From: Hymenopus coronatus
Lineage: Eukaryota; Arthropoda; Insecta; Mantodea; Hymenopodidae
NCBI GenBank assembly: GCA_030762935.1
Contig: CM060888.1
Coordinates: 116,385,468-116,449,467 of the forward strand
Length of the DNA stretch: 64,000 bases
Direction of reading: 5' to 3'
A model generated the notes under the pieces. It had not been told where the DNA came from. It searched no databases and saw only the letters and a list, made by a program, of their open reading frames with translations. The translations under genes were made by a program, and so were the position numbers. Shown one piece after another: positions 23,181 through 34,855 of the stretch (positions are counted from its first letter, which is position 1; the number at the start of each line of letters is the position of its first letter).

Positions 23181-25010
23181 TTTCATCTATCTGTTGCGCA
23201 TGAAGATAGTTAAGTGCATCATCTGCCCGACTCCCAATGGAATAATAAATACACTACTTAAACTTGACGCAGGATTTATGTTAAGTAAACCAAGTCAAGA
23301 GAAAATGGAACAGTACCGCCCTAAAAGAATGTTATAAAAAAATAATATAAGGTTTCGCAAAATAAGCCAAAGAATTGTATGTATAAAATGGTAGCGTGAC
23401 GTCATCGCCTTACGATACGCACGAAGTTAGCCTGGAATGGCGTGCTTTTAGGAAATTAACATAGCCAAGGTTATGTAAGGAATACACCATATTATAATGC
23501 ATAATATATAGCTATAAAATGGTGCTTAGAAAAGCATAATTATAATAAAATAGAATCAAAAGCAGTAATATGGGAGAAGGAGAAGAATAATAAAATGTGA
23601 ACAGATACTGGATGCTATAAATTGTTTATACCGGTAACAAAGCATAAGAATAGAGTGAAAGAAAATATTGTTTATGAAATATTAGCCAAGTATAAGAACA
23701 TTTTCATGCAGATTATATAAATGCATTAATTTTAAATCATTATGGATGTATTATAAATTAGTATTTCACAAATGTAAATAAGGAAATCTGTTGTTCTCAT
23801 GGAGACGACAGATCACAATGTATATAAACATTGATCGTCAACTATTGTGTATATGTGTAAAATTTTAATAAGCTTACGGGAGTCAATGAGAGAGACAACG
23901 ACGTAAAAAGTTAGTCTCGTCAATCGAGACCTCTTATGTGACGATTAAGTAAACATTATGGAATTGTATTATTGAACAAGAAGACATTGACTGTAAGTAA
24001 ACATTATACTGTATATATGTGACACAGTTGTCTGAAAAGAGGATTCTGTTAAAATAGCGTGCCTTAACGCATCACATTGTTTCAAAAGTTAACAAATAAA
24101 AGTTCACGTATATCAACAAATCTTTAAATTCAATTCATTTATTATCACATCCTACCATCTAAGCACGGAGGTTAAGAATTTCGTACTCACCGACTGAAGC
24201 TAGCTGTAAAATACAGAAAACGTGGCAAAGCAGTACACAATAAGAAACCCGCTGCCGATAAATAAACTTAACGGCTCCAACAATTAAGTCTGGCGCGACT
24301 AGCCAATTATAGTTTCGCCAACAGTAAGAGCTACCAACTCCTTATACAGCGGCAAATTCAAACCAGTTAAAAACAGCTTTACAACACCAATCCACAGCTT
24401 ACATCACCACCCGAGGCCCTTCTAACCACCCCAACCTGTAAAAGGGAATTTAGGCAAGAAAAAATACTACACTGTGTGCATGTGTATATGTGTACATTAA
24501 AGAGAGGTATTTCACGCTGCAGTCGTAGGCTTATTGTACGTCGAACCCCTGGAGAAAGGATGAGTGTAATTTCAGAGGGTGGCCAACATCCGGACAGGGA
24601 GAGAGACGTCGGGAGGCTCCCTAACAGTTCTTCATCTCGACGCGGGGAGCCCAGGAGCGCATGGCTCAGTCCCTGAAAAACCACTCGAGTCCACAGAAAA
24701 CCACAAGCGCCATTCTGTCCCTGAGAGCCATATTTACAGAGCGCAGTCACCTCCACGAAATGGCGCCTCTACCACAGTTCTCGTCGAGACTTACAACCCT
24801 GGCCTAGTGACCCGGGAAAACCCGGAAAACCCATGGACCAGATAGGTCGGCCGCGGGGAACCGATGTGAAGACGGATTTTTTTCTGAAAAGGTTTGTGTG
24901 ATTTTATCTTGATGTCTTTTTAAATTTCCGGTTTACAATTTATGGGTTAATTACAATATCTTCTTTATCTACTATGTACATTTATAAGCATGATACAGAA
25001 AGTAAGGTCG
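23181..25010. other. Possible LTR-like segment and GC-rich patch, unresolved
   Basis: About 23330-24281 starts TGTTATAAAA and ends CTCCAACA. It contains a TATA-like TGTATATAAACA (about 23818) and an AATAAA (about 24096), and is followed by TCTGGCGCGAC, which resembles a tRNA primer-binding site. No second LTR or pol frame follows. 24379-24860 is a GC-rich patch (CCCGGGAAAACCCGGAAAAC) without a credible frame. Both are weak. Confidence 0.2.
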
Positions 25011-25335
25011 TCTCCTTAGCACGGTGGTAGAACTGCTGCTTACCTGGGTTCAATTCCCGGTACCGCCCTGGGATTTTTCCCCCCGCTGGGAGACCTGGTC
25101 CTCCGGGGTGGTCTCAGCCTCGTGAGATCCCTGGGCAGCCAATTGAGGAGCTACTTGATGGAGAAGTAGAGGCTCCAGGGCTTGAAGACCGCATTAACCG
25201 ACCGGGGGGGTCGAGACGCTGACCACGTTTCACCCTCCAATCTTGCACCCCATCTATGACGTCTTCATGGATCGAGATGGGGGACACAGTGGTAGGCCAA
25301 GGTTCCTTGTAGTCTGTCGTGCCATGGAGTTAAGT
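25011..25335 (+). mobile_element. tRNA-derived SINE, family S3
   Basis: It matches the copy at 9605 along its length: TTAGCACGGTGGTAGAACTG, GGGTTCAATTCCCGGTACC, TCTCAGCCTCGTGAGATCCC, CAATTGAGGAGCTACTTGAT, GTAGGCCAAGGTTCC. Part of the region between the A and B boxes is shorter than in the first copy. Confidence 0.8.
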
Positions 25336-25930
25336 TATTCAGAAAGGAAATATTGAATTAGCAGCGTATAGTAATGTAACATCCACAACTTGCAGTATGA
25401 CTAAGAACACTAAATCAAGGAAAAGCACGAACAGTTATTGCTTTTCAGTAAACGTATGCTTGACGCAGACTCTAGAGATCTTTTCTAAAACAAGTCGATC
25501 ATATCTTTTATAAACGGTATGACAATGGGTGAGCAAGTTGTCACTAGGTTAATCATTTCTAAGGATCAAGCCTAAATGATATGTGTGAATCTACTAAGCC
25601 AATGCGTACTCCTAACGGTCAAGATGCGAAGTCCGATGTTCTATGTCACGTACGTTCCTAAATCGATGTCAGGCACGCCCTGTAAGTAACATCTTGTCCT
25701 TAGATACCGGACCCTTCAGAAGACACTTGTTAAATTTCACGCCCGCACTCTGATGTTCTGATAACTCGTGGACCACTGCCTGTGCTAATCACGGACAAAA
25801 TGCGAACAGCAAAGCGCTTGTATTTTGTTTTGGAGAACATCATTATCATTCATCTCAAACTACTGTTGAATGGCATGCCTATTCTTTTCTTTATTTCTTT
25901 GAACTGCAATAAGTACGAAATGCTATTTTT
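25336..25930. other. No recognised feature
   Basis: Unique-looking DNA between a SINE and a family H copy, with no open frame of note. Confidence 0.3.
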
Positions 25931-26791
25931 ACTTTCTCTGCACGTAGTATGTACATAGTGTATAGAGAAGGTATTGTATTCCACCTAAAATTCGATTCCA
26001 AGATTTCACTGGGAATACATATTTTGGGTGCCCCTGATCCAAGAAAAAGCATTTTTGGAAAAATATCTTTGTTTGCTTGTGTGCCTGTGGACAGCAGAGC
26101 TCAAAAACGAAAAGACCGTTAAATACCAAACTCGGTATTTAAGTTTAGTATCTTTCAAGGATACCACACGAAGATTTTCAAGAAAATCCTCCCACCCAAA
26201 ACTACCCTTTACATGGAAAACATTTCGAAAATTTTGATTTTCTCAAAAAATGGCTGTAACGATTTGGATAAAAATGTCTTATATTTAAGATATTTACATG
26301 CCAAATAAAATGTACATCTTGATTTTTCTGGCAATAGCCTCTGAAGGCCTCTTTATTTTGGATGCTTTTTATTGAATTTTGCATAACTGCTAAACCGTAA
26401 GAGATAGATAAAAATTACCACACAATTAATGTAGATCACGATAAAAACACACATTTTATGTCATATAACTTTTCTTTCCTGAAGTTATTCGTTTTTGAGA
26501 TATTCCTTGTTTTTGGTTTCAGCTTTGAAAAACTTATGTACTTTTCTTATACAAGAATTTGTCAACTCCTGTCCATACAAACAAAGGAACTTCATTGACA
26601 TAGCAACCAGCTTTTGACTATCACTTTAACCTATGGTAATCCCTTATTTCGCTCCTACTTACAAGGAAACAAGTAATAAGACTATTTTTGCTAATGTTTC
26701 TCGTTTTGCGTGTAGTAAATGGAAGCATAAGCTTTTTAACATTAATTTGTTACAGATATGTAGAGAAAGCCATGAGAATGGGACACATCAG
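25931..26791 (+). mobile_element. Family H, full length, reference-quality copy
   Basis: It starts ACTTTCTCTGCACGTAGTAT, keeps the palindrome core, and ends TATGTAGAGAAAGCCATGAG...CACATCAG. ATTTTT sits immediately outside both ends (TATTTTT|ACTTTC and CATCAG|ATTTTTC), a candidate target duplication in a T-rich site. Length is about 0.86 kb. It has no coding capacity. Confidence 0.85.
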
Positions 26792-27045
26792 ATTTTTCAA
26801 CAAAAATTGCACCAGTATTGCACTATGTATCTAATCACATGCTAAATATTACTGTGTTAGAAAATATAGTTTCAGGATGACATGTCCCTAAAATCAGTCT
26901 AATGGTCTTTATTTTCCATCCTGAAAGAAAATTGGTGAACATGTGGGACTGTATCTAACATTTAACCATGTACAGCATTATGGAAAATGAACGTTGGAAA
27001 ATGATCTCCATTTAAGCGAATTCCTCCAACAAAAGCAACACAGGC

Positions 27046-27200
27046 AGCCTTCTGTAGTCAAACGGTCAGCGTTCTGACTGCACACCCTGAGGTACTGGGT
27101 TTTTCGATTCCCACCTGGGATTGAGTATTTTTCCAAAGTTATCCCCTATACTGTGTAGTGTCTGCTAGTAGAATTTAGAACTGAATATAAGCGTGTTCAA
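27046..27200 (+). mobile_element. tRNA-derived SINE, family S6
   Basis: A-box region TGTAGTCAAACGGTCAGCG and B-box region TTTTTCGATTCCCACCTGGG, followed by GAGTATTTTTCCAAAGTTAT and a body ending near GAATATAAGCGTGTTCAATG. The B-box flank matches the copy at 43229 (GATTCCCACCTGG). Confidence 0.55.
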
Positions 27201-27316
27201 TGTAAAACTTAATAAAAAGAATCAGCCTTAAAAAATACCTGCAGGTCGGTAATAACAGTTGAATGTATGGTGCGACCGTTATACATCACAGCTTTTAAAA
27301 AAATGACAAACATATT

Positions 27317-28092
27317 ACTTTCTCTACCACTACAGTACGGTAACATTATACTTCACCAAAATTCAATGCCTAGAATGCACCTGAAATTATGTTTTGAGGA
27401 CCCCTAACCTCCAAAAAAATGTTTTGTAACTGATTCGAAGGTGTGTTGTTTTTGTCTATCTATGTCTGTTTTTGTGTCCGCATTCTCAGAAACAAAATTT
27501 CGGTTAATAAAACGTAGTATAGCAAGGACTCAACATTATTTTGAACAAAATCACCCACTCCAAACTACCCGTTAAATGAAATGTTTTCCAAAAGATTTAT
27601 TCACTCAAAAATGACTAAATAGATTAAAATATCAGATGCTTATAAATAATGAAATGTATATCTTGAAATTTCTGAGAGTGCTTCAGAGTACTCCTTATTC
27701 CGGATGAATTTTTGTATTGCTGGTAAACCGTAAAAGACAGTCAAACTTTTAAAACCCAAAAAATATAAATGTTATTAAAGCTCACAATTCCTGTCAAACA
27801 CATTTTTGTGGAAGTGTTCCTTTTATTGACTTGAAGTTTTCAAAACTTAGGCGTGCATTTATCAATTGAGACGCTATTTGTTTCTAATCTTCTGCTGGTC
27901 CAAAGAAAGTGGAATTTTAAAGTAACCACATAGCAAAAAGCTCTTAAAATGTTTCACTTATTCCTATTCACGGTGAACCTCATGGATATATGCATTGAAA
28001 CCATTTGTAATTACGTTTATCTCGATTAATATAAAATATAAGCTTTTGTAAGTATACTTTGTTGAATGGATAGAGAATATCATTTGATGTAA
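27317..28092 (+). mobile_element. Family H, full span but diverged
   Basis: ACTTTCTCTACCACTACAGT at the left and ATGGATAGAGAATATCATTT at the right mark both termini. The palindrome is destroyed by substitutions and small deletions. Internal blocks are colinear but many bases differ, so this is one of the older complete insertions. Confidence 0.7.
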
Positions 28093-28146
28093 CCCGTAGG
28101 ATATTTTTGCCCACTATTAAACACTAATAACATATACTTATTTGAG

Positions 28147-28905
28147 TAATTGCGCAATGCTTGGAAAAGGTTTCATTAGAAGTACAGCCTGGGCTAAAAT
28201 CGGAGTGGAGTATGGAGTACATAAAACAGGTTCCAAACTCATTAGAGAGGGGCTCGCGTGGATTAGACTAGGAGCATGGAAGAGCACAAAAATTGCTGAC
28301 GAGAATGGTATGAGAATCTATTCCATTTGCGAGGAGGAGGAGTCGTGGACCCATATCTTAGCAAGGTGTAGGGGTACGGAGGAATGGAGGGAAAATACTT
28401 ACCGCGATTCTTTACCACCGCGAATGTAGAGCTAGAAGCATGTTGGACGCTACTGGAAGGCACGGGGGGGACGAGGACGGGCTAGGTAAAGTTTTACTGA
28501 AGGCAAAACAGCTGAGATCTGAGAAGGCTGCCAACAGAGAAGAAGGGGGGAGGGATAAGAACAGCTAAACAATAGTGACTACAATGTTTTATATAATATA
28601 TTTTATGCCATACTTATGTCATTGTTGTGTTATAGATTATGTGTATATTTCTTTTAAGTGTCTATTATAATAGGGGACATTTATGCTTCTGAGTATAGTG
28701 TACTCGGTCCTGTAAATTTAAATTTCGGAATTTGAATTTCTTTGTCTTTTTATTTTGGTGTTTACTCTTTTAATTCTTTGTTGCTGTTTTAATATTGCTT
28801 TTTATTTTGTGTATTAGAAAAGCGCGTACGGTTTGTGGACCCGTGCGATTGTTGAATTTCATTGTATGGTATTGTTATGTGAATAAATACACTTATTTAT
28901 TCATG
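28147..28905 (+). mobile_element. 5'-truncated LINE (non-LTR retrotransposon) 3' end
   Basis: The first ~280 bp encode a C-terminal ORF2-type tail: ...LAWIRLGAWKSTK, then RIYSICEEEESWTHILARC, the C...H..C arrangement typical of non-LTR reverse transcriptase C-termini (the usual first Cys is Tyr here). The frame stops at 28427-28429, and related coding sequence seems to continue in another frame through a run of G near 28465. The 3' part is non-coding with AATAAA at 28882. CTTATTTGAG occurs exactly at 28137-28146 and 28906-28915, a perfect 10-bp target duplication, so both ends of the insertion are defined. There is no long poly(A) tail. The clade is not determined. Confidence 0.85.
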
Positions 28906-28915
28906 CTTATTTGAG

Positions 28916-29293
28916 ACAAAAAATCAAGCGTCCCTAATATGGCGTGGGAACACAACCACGTGAACAAGGAATTCGGTTAACAACAACGTGTTGTAAATGA
29001 TGAAGGATATTTCGGCCTGCGGTGACGTATCTCCGTTATATCATCACGTACGGCAGGCACCTGTCCACTCTAATATATGTAGTTGTCTTCTAGTTCCGTT
29101 TTATCTTCGTTCTTTTTGCCTATCGCTCTTAGTAGCATTGTGCATTCCTCCCTTTACTTTTCATTTCATCTCGATTAGAAATGACCCCTTCAATTTTTTT
29201 CTTCTTTGTCATGTTAATGATGTTCTCCTTTATAATTTGAGATCACCTTGTGGTTTACCTAGAAACATGCGAGTCAGTTGAGAAATTCAATGC
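28916..29293. other. No recognised feature
   Basis: Single-copy-looking DNA between a LINE and a SINE. The 94-codon frame at 28997-29281 is Leu/Phe/Cys-rich without splice or domain support. Confidence 0.3.
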
Positions 29294-29389
29294 TATGTCG
29301 GCATGTTGCCATGGTAGCTCAGCGGTAGAACAAGCGGCTAGAGATCGGGAGATTCGTGGTTCAAATATCAGGTATGACTTTGAATTTTG
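29294..29389 (+). mobile_element. tRNA-derived SINE, family S1, cut by family H
   Basis: GGCATGTTGCCATGGTAGCT, GCTCAGCGGTAGAACAAGCG and GTGGTTCAAATATC give the S1 head, followed by GGTATGACTTTGAATTTT. A family H terminus follows at once, where other S1 copies continue CAGTTTGAC. The H element therefore appears to have landed in the SINE's T run. Confidence 0.65.
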
Positions 29390-30510
29390 ACTTTCTCTAT
29401 ACGTACTATGTACATAATGTATAGAGAAGGTATTGTAATGCACCCTAAAACTCGATACCGAGATTTCGCCGGAAATACATGTTTTGAGACCCCTTGCATC
29501 CAAAATATCATTTTTAGAAAAATTTCCGTGTGTGTGTCTGTCTGTCTGTGTGTGTCTGTGGGAAGCATAGCTCAAAAATGACAAGACCGTTAAAAACCAA
29601 ACTTGGTATTTAAGTTTGGTATCTTCCAAGGGTGCGACACGAAGATTTTCAAGAAAATCCCCCCACCCCAAAGTACCCTTTACATGGAAAAATTTTTGAA
29701 CATTTTGTTTTTCTTAAAAATGACTAACAATTTTGATTAAAATCTCGTACATTTAAGATACTTACTTGACAAATAAAATGTATATCCTGAATTTTCTGGG
29801 AATAGCCTTTATTTTGGATGAATTTGACGGATTTTTGCTAAACTGTAAAAAATGGACGAAAACTTACCACACAGAAAATGTAGAGTACATTAAAACACAT
29901 CATTTATGTTATATACATTTTTTTCGTGGAGATGAAATATTCCTTGCTTTTAGTTTCAGCTTTAAAAAACATACATTTCTCATACAGGAATTTATGAACT
30001 TCCTTCCATACAAACAAAGGAACTTCAGTCTCATAGCACCAGCCTTTGACTGTCAGTTTAGCCTATGGTACTCCCTTATTTCACTTTTACACCTACTATA
30101 TTCTGGATGAATTTTACGGAATTTTGAGTAACTGCTATACTATAAGAGATGGACAAAAACTTACTACACAAAAAAATGTAGAGCACGTTAAAACACACAA
30201 TTTATTTTATATACTTTTTTTTCGTGGAGTTGGTCGTTTTTGAGACATTCCTTGTTACACTTTTCTCATACAGGAATTTGACAACTGCTGTCCATACAAA
30301 CAAAGGAACATCAGTGACATAGCAACCAGCTTTTGACTTTCACTTTAACCTATAGTACTCCCTTATTTCGCTTCTACTTACAAGGAAGCAAGTAATAAGA
30401 CTATTTCTGCTATCTTTTTCTGATTAGAATGAAGTAAATTGAAGTATAAGCTTTTTAATAATAATTTGTTGCAGAGATGTAGAGAAAGTCATGTGAATGG
30501 TACACATCAG
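29390..30510 (+). mobile_element. Family H with internal tandem duplication
   Basis: The termini are well preserved (ACTTTCTCTATACGTACTAT; GAGATGTAGAGAAAGTCATG...CACATCAG). The element is about 260 bp longer than others because one internal section occurs twice: about 29810-30095 and 30100-30375. Both pass through TGGATGAATTT, GGACAAAAACTTAC-like and ACTCCCTTATTTC blocks. Confidence 0.8.
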
Positions 30511-30888
30511 ATTTTTATCCATCACATCAGGTTTACGCGTAAATTAATGCTTAGGGATCTTAATTCCTTTTTAGCTTTGCCACAGAAGGGTTATTTTATA
30601 TTCAACTCAAAAAAAAACTGTTTTGATAATCATTATTCAATCACTACTGTGTAAAAATTGCAAAATGTATATCATCAATGTCCATGCATTCCCTTTATAC
30701 TCCATTAAATATATCCTGCCAACATGAGTAGGTGAAGTAGCTAAGACAAGTATTCCTTAAAAGGGGATGTGTTAAGTTCAGGACACTGTTCAGGGAAATG
30801 TCAGGGAGGTAATCTAAAATTACGTCAGAAGTTGCGTTGCCAAATGTTTCTATCAAACACCTTTTCTTTACCTCCATATGTCATTAGT

Positions 30889-31135
30889 GTCCACCGCCGT
30901 GGCTGCGCCGTTGCCGAGTAATTAGACCATCGCCTCTCATCTAGACGGCCCGGGTTCGGCCCATGTGAGACGTGTGGTGGACAAAGCGGCGCAGGGGCGC
31001 ATTTTCTCCGGGTTCTTCGGTTCCCCCCCCCCGCCATCACATTCCACCGATGCTCCATCTTCTGTCATGTATCATCAGTAAAATCGCTGCGGTGCCATAA
31101 GAAGTAAAAGCGGACGTTAAACAATATCAAAAAAG
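30889..31135 (+). mobile_element. tRNA-derived SINE, family S4
   Basis: GCCGTTGCCGAGTAATTAGA and CCGGGTTCGGCCC are the A- and B-box regions. The body has TCTCCGGGTTCTTCGGTTCC, CATGTATCATCAGTAAAATC and an end GTAAAAGCGGACGTTAAACA. It is the same family as the nested copy at 10330. A family H copy begins immediately after its A-rich tail. Confidence 0.8.
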
Positions 31136-31140
31136 AAGAA

Positions 31141-31835
31141 AAAATCTGATGTGTTATGCTTCTATTTACTTCATGCTAATCGAGAAACATTTAGCAGAAA
31201 TAGTCTTATTACTTGCTTCCTTATAAGTAAAAGGGAAATAAAGGTGTACCATAGGTTAAAGTGATAGTCGAAAGCTGGTTGCTATGTGACTAAAGTTCCT
31301 TTTTTATGGACAAGAGTATGAGAAAATTATGTTTTTCAAAGCTGAAATCAAAAACAAGGAATATCTCGAAAACAATCAACTCCACGAAAAAAGTATATAA
31401 CATAAATTGAGTGTTTTAACGTGTTCTACATTTTTGTGTGGTAAGTTTTTTGTAAGTTTTAGGGTTTAGCACTTATGCAAAATTCCGTAAAATTCATTCA
31501 GAATAAATTAGTCTTCAGAGGCTATTCCCAGAAAATTCAAGATATACATTTTATTTGTCAGGTAAATATCTTTAATATGCAACATTTTAATCAAAATTGT
31601 TAGAGCCATTTTTGAGAAAATCAAATGTTTCGAAAAAGGTATCAGGTAATGGGTAGTTGGGGGGAGGGAGATTTTCTTGAAAATCTTCGTGTCGGATTCT
31701 TGAAAGATACCAAACTTAAATACCAAGTTTGGTATTCAACGGTCTTTTCGTTTTTTAGATATGCTGTCCACACACAGACAGCCAGATAGACCGACAGATA
31801 GACACACACACACTGCCGTTATTCCAAAAATGATT
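31141..31835 (-). mobile_element. Family H, minus copy lacking the palindrome
   Basis: It starts AATCTGATGTGTTATGCTTC, showing a deletion of the inverted-repeat segment just inside this terminus. It follows the family order to the CTGTCCACACACAGACAGCC block and the expanded GATAGACACACACACACTGC tract, then stops before the palindromic end. Confidence 0.75.
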
Positions 31836-33995
31836 TTTTGGAATAATAGAGGAAGACTATACATAATGCTAAGATAATATAAGTTTTAATGCATTTTTAT
31901 GCATTAAATGTGCGTAATCTGTTCATAAATTTCCACAAGCGCATATTCACCTATAGCGGCACTGCTGGGAGTGGTACTAGAGCTGTAGGAGGGCTCGTAA
32001 AACTGTTTGAACCCTCCTGAAGAACAGCCTCTGTATTGTCCAAGTCAGCGGGTCCCCATCTCCTAGAGAAAGACGTTGTTATAAGGGGAGGGAGAGTGAA
32101 AACATCAAGGACAGGAGGTACATGATGCATGAGCAGTCACAAGATTAATACTCTAGGGTTACAAACTTGGACGAGAATATCGTAACACCTAAATAACTCA
32201 TGCTCAAGGGTGGGCATTAAATTAGTTTAAGGGACCATGGAAAATTGCTTCCCTTCTTTTCTTATTTAAACTGATTTCTTATATAAAGTTTTCCACTTTA
32301 CCCTTTGTATTATTACTTTTCTTAATTCCTTTTTCATCTCTCTTTCTCTGCGTCTATTCTCCAATTGTTCTTACCTAGAGTTAGTTAAATTATTAATGAT
32401 GTGTTTTATACTTTATGGATTATTGGTACACATGAATCAGTACACATCAGAAAGAAAATATTTTAGTTGGGTCGTTGTCATATTATACCATCCTCAAAAT
32501 GTTAATGTATCCATTGTCAATATTTCAATCGAAAGTTGTAGTTTTGTGATCGTGGTACCATTTTGTGGATTTTTGGTGGTTGCCATACTATACCATCCTC
32601 CAGGTATTAATGTATTCATTGTTAATATTTTTATCGAAAGTTGTTTTGTAATCGCGGTGCCATTTTGCGGATTTTGGCATAAATAGATTTATGTATATGT
32701 CCTCTTGGTTACTCACTTAAGTATCTTATTATCAGTATAACATGTAATTAATATACCACTAGTGCTGGTCTTCCAATAGCTGGTCATATACCTTAGTTAT
32801 ATAGGTGCCGAACCAATATAACGACATTGCAGCTCAAATTCCAAGCGATACGAAAATATATCTCTTATCTGCAATAAAGGTGCATCTACAAAGCGCCTCA
32901 AGAAAAGCGTGGCTTAGGCAGCTAACCAGGAAGAAAGTCAGTGGCGCACGATATCGAAGATAACCAGGATAGGTTGGGAACTACTGAGTCGCGTCCTTTA
33001 ACAGCGTTGACCTAACTTTAAGGAATTCCTTGTCTTGCAAAGGAATGTTATTAACAACCTATAATAACAATCTTGAGAACCACGGACCTTGTACAACTTC
33101 CCTCATTATAATTTTATCCAACATACAATTTCATTATAACGGACAATGAATGAAAAAAAAAATGATTGGGAAAATAAGGTGGATATAAAGGTTGTTTCGA
33201 ATCCATACCGAACGAATATACTTATAGTTTATATTGAGCTGGTCCAAATTTGATGTCGCTTAAAACCCTTTTAGATTATTTTGTTTTGTAACATTAACAA
33301 TTATATCATTTTGAGATTAGGCTGGGCAAGAAGCACTAGGGTGTGTGATTTCCACATAATTACGTTTATTTCAAAGGATATTCTTAGCAAGCAAATGTCA
33401 TGAAAACAAACGGGTTTCACTTGTTTCTACCAGTAGGCCTGGGCTATCTTTCAGGTAAAGGGGCAAAGTATGGTTACCTACTCAAACAGACTTCTGAATT
33501 GGGCGGATTCGAGGTTCCCTTGAATGCAAAACATGCTCTAACCGCCAGTATCTTGTAATTATCCTAATAAAAACTTACTGTAAATATTAAGAAAAACTAG
33601 CTGTTGGCTGTTCAAACTTTTCAATTAATATTGAAAGTTAAAGGCATAAAATAAACTTCTTGTCTCGTGCAGTAGCGATTTAGTTTTGTTTAACTTTGTC
33701 TAAAATCCGTTTGTTAGTATTCTGATAGTATTCTTATCTCTTTATCAGTTCCTTGGCTTCATTTTAAAGATCACTAGCGTTAAATAGAATCTATAACCAA
33801 CAATATATGTATGTGTGATTATTTCTTTAATATGCCATGTTTAACATATTTAAGGTTATAATGGGGGATTTGCCTGTGTAGTAATTGTCCATTGGCAATA
33901 GTGTTTACTTCTTAACTACTGTGTTATTCTTGTATTTTCTTTATAAATATTAAACTCTCTCTCGCTCGCGTGTGCATTTACCCTTTCAATCATAT
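31836..33995. other. Non-repetitive DNA with one short tandem duplication
   Basis: Apart from the 105-bp duplication described separately, I see no SINE, family H or coding signal. Confidence 0.3.
32471..32680. repeat. 105-bp tandem duplication
   Basis: Two adjacent units (32471-32575 and 32576-32680) share TATACCATCCTC, TTAATGTAT, TATCGAAAGTTGT-type and ACCATTTTGTGGATTTTGG-type blocks, with scattered substitutions and a small deletion in the second. A 96-codon frame spans both and repeats the same peptide pattern. Confidence 0.75.
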
Positions 33996-34004
33996 ATACT
34001 TCCA

Positions 34005-34100
34005 GACTCTAAAGGAAAATGGGGAATAATTCTGGCTAAAGAACATTTTCCATCCTCCAGCCGAGAATCGAGCCCATGTCCTCTGAATTTGGAAATTTGC
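34005..34100 (-). mobile_element. SINE-like fragment, family S6-like
   Basis: It shares with 34420-34525 the order AATAATTCTGGCTAAAGAAC / TTTTCCATCCTCCAGC / GAATCGAGCCC, which on the minus strand is a B-box-like GGGCTCGATTC followed by CTGGAGGATGG. It is diverged and incomplete. Confidence 0.4.
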
Positions 34101-34419
34101 TCAGACAACATAGGGTTCTTAAAAATAGAGGTTTTGTGGAATTATAGGGCATTAGAAAAGATAGAGTAACTCTGTGGGATCGAGCTGTGAAAGATGTGTT
34201 GGATCGGTTTTTGAAGGTTGTGTTGAGTAAAAAAAAACAAAAACCAAACAAAACAGAAGCAGACTTTAATAAAGGTCAATGTGCTGGTCGTTTACGTTTG
34301 AAACATATGGCAATAGTATTAACTGTTGTGCTGTCATTAGATTTTATTTATTCGTTGGTTTTACACATTAGATCACTTACATATAAATACTCTCATCGCA
34401 CTTTCAGACTTGGGTAGTT

Positions 34420-34525
34420 TAGGGAATAATCTCAACTGCTCAACTAGAGAAAATTCCACCCTCCAGCGGGAAGTGAACCCCGGACAGCAGGCTGCTATGT
34501 CCACTGAGCTTCGGAGCTAAACTTA
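34420..34525 (-). mobile_element. SINE-like fragment, family S6-like
   Basis: On the minus strand: AGCTCAGTGGACATAGCAGC (A-box region), CCGGGGTTCACTTCCCG (B-box region), CTGGAGGGTGGAATTTTCTC. It resembles the fragment at 34005. Confidence 0.45.
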
Positions 34526-34855
34526 ATCAATCCTATTTTCTGTGCTGTGATATCCTCATTCCAATATTTTTATTATTTCTTTTACAAATATAATTCCATC
34601 CGTTTTTTCGTGATCTTTTTATAAATATTTTTCTGTGTTCACTATTGCTGCCTTTAATTTTTTCATGTGTGCTGTTCCGCGTAAGTGTTTAGTTTTTCTT
34701 TAGTTTTTTACTCTTGCTTCTGTTCCTTGCAATAATACAACTACAGTTTCATAAATTGTTATTTACATTCATTGTTATAATATTTGCAGAAATAATAGTT
34801 ATTGATAGAATTAATGTAATTTCAACATAAGAAATGCAATTGTGATTTTGAGAAT

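Noticed and set aside
24379..24756. 125-aa minus-strand frame
   Set aside because: No splice sites, domain or compositional support beyond local GC; the DNA looks repeat-like.
28997..29281. 94-aa plus-strand frame
   Set aside because: Hydrophobic by T-rich composition, runs into a SINE, and has no conserved motif.
29294..29389. Functional tRNA genes at the A/B-box sites (3087, 9605, 14982, 25011, 29294, 30889, 45200 and others)
   Set aside because: Each matches other dispersed copies, has a non-tRNA body after the B box, and lacks a complete cloverleaf by eye; these are SINEs.
29255..29671. 138-aa minus-strand frame
   Set aside because: Covers an S1 SINE and the palindromic end of family H; similar frames appear over other H copies (39255-39689) because the element happens to be open there.
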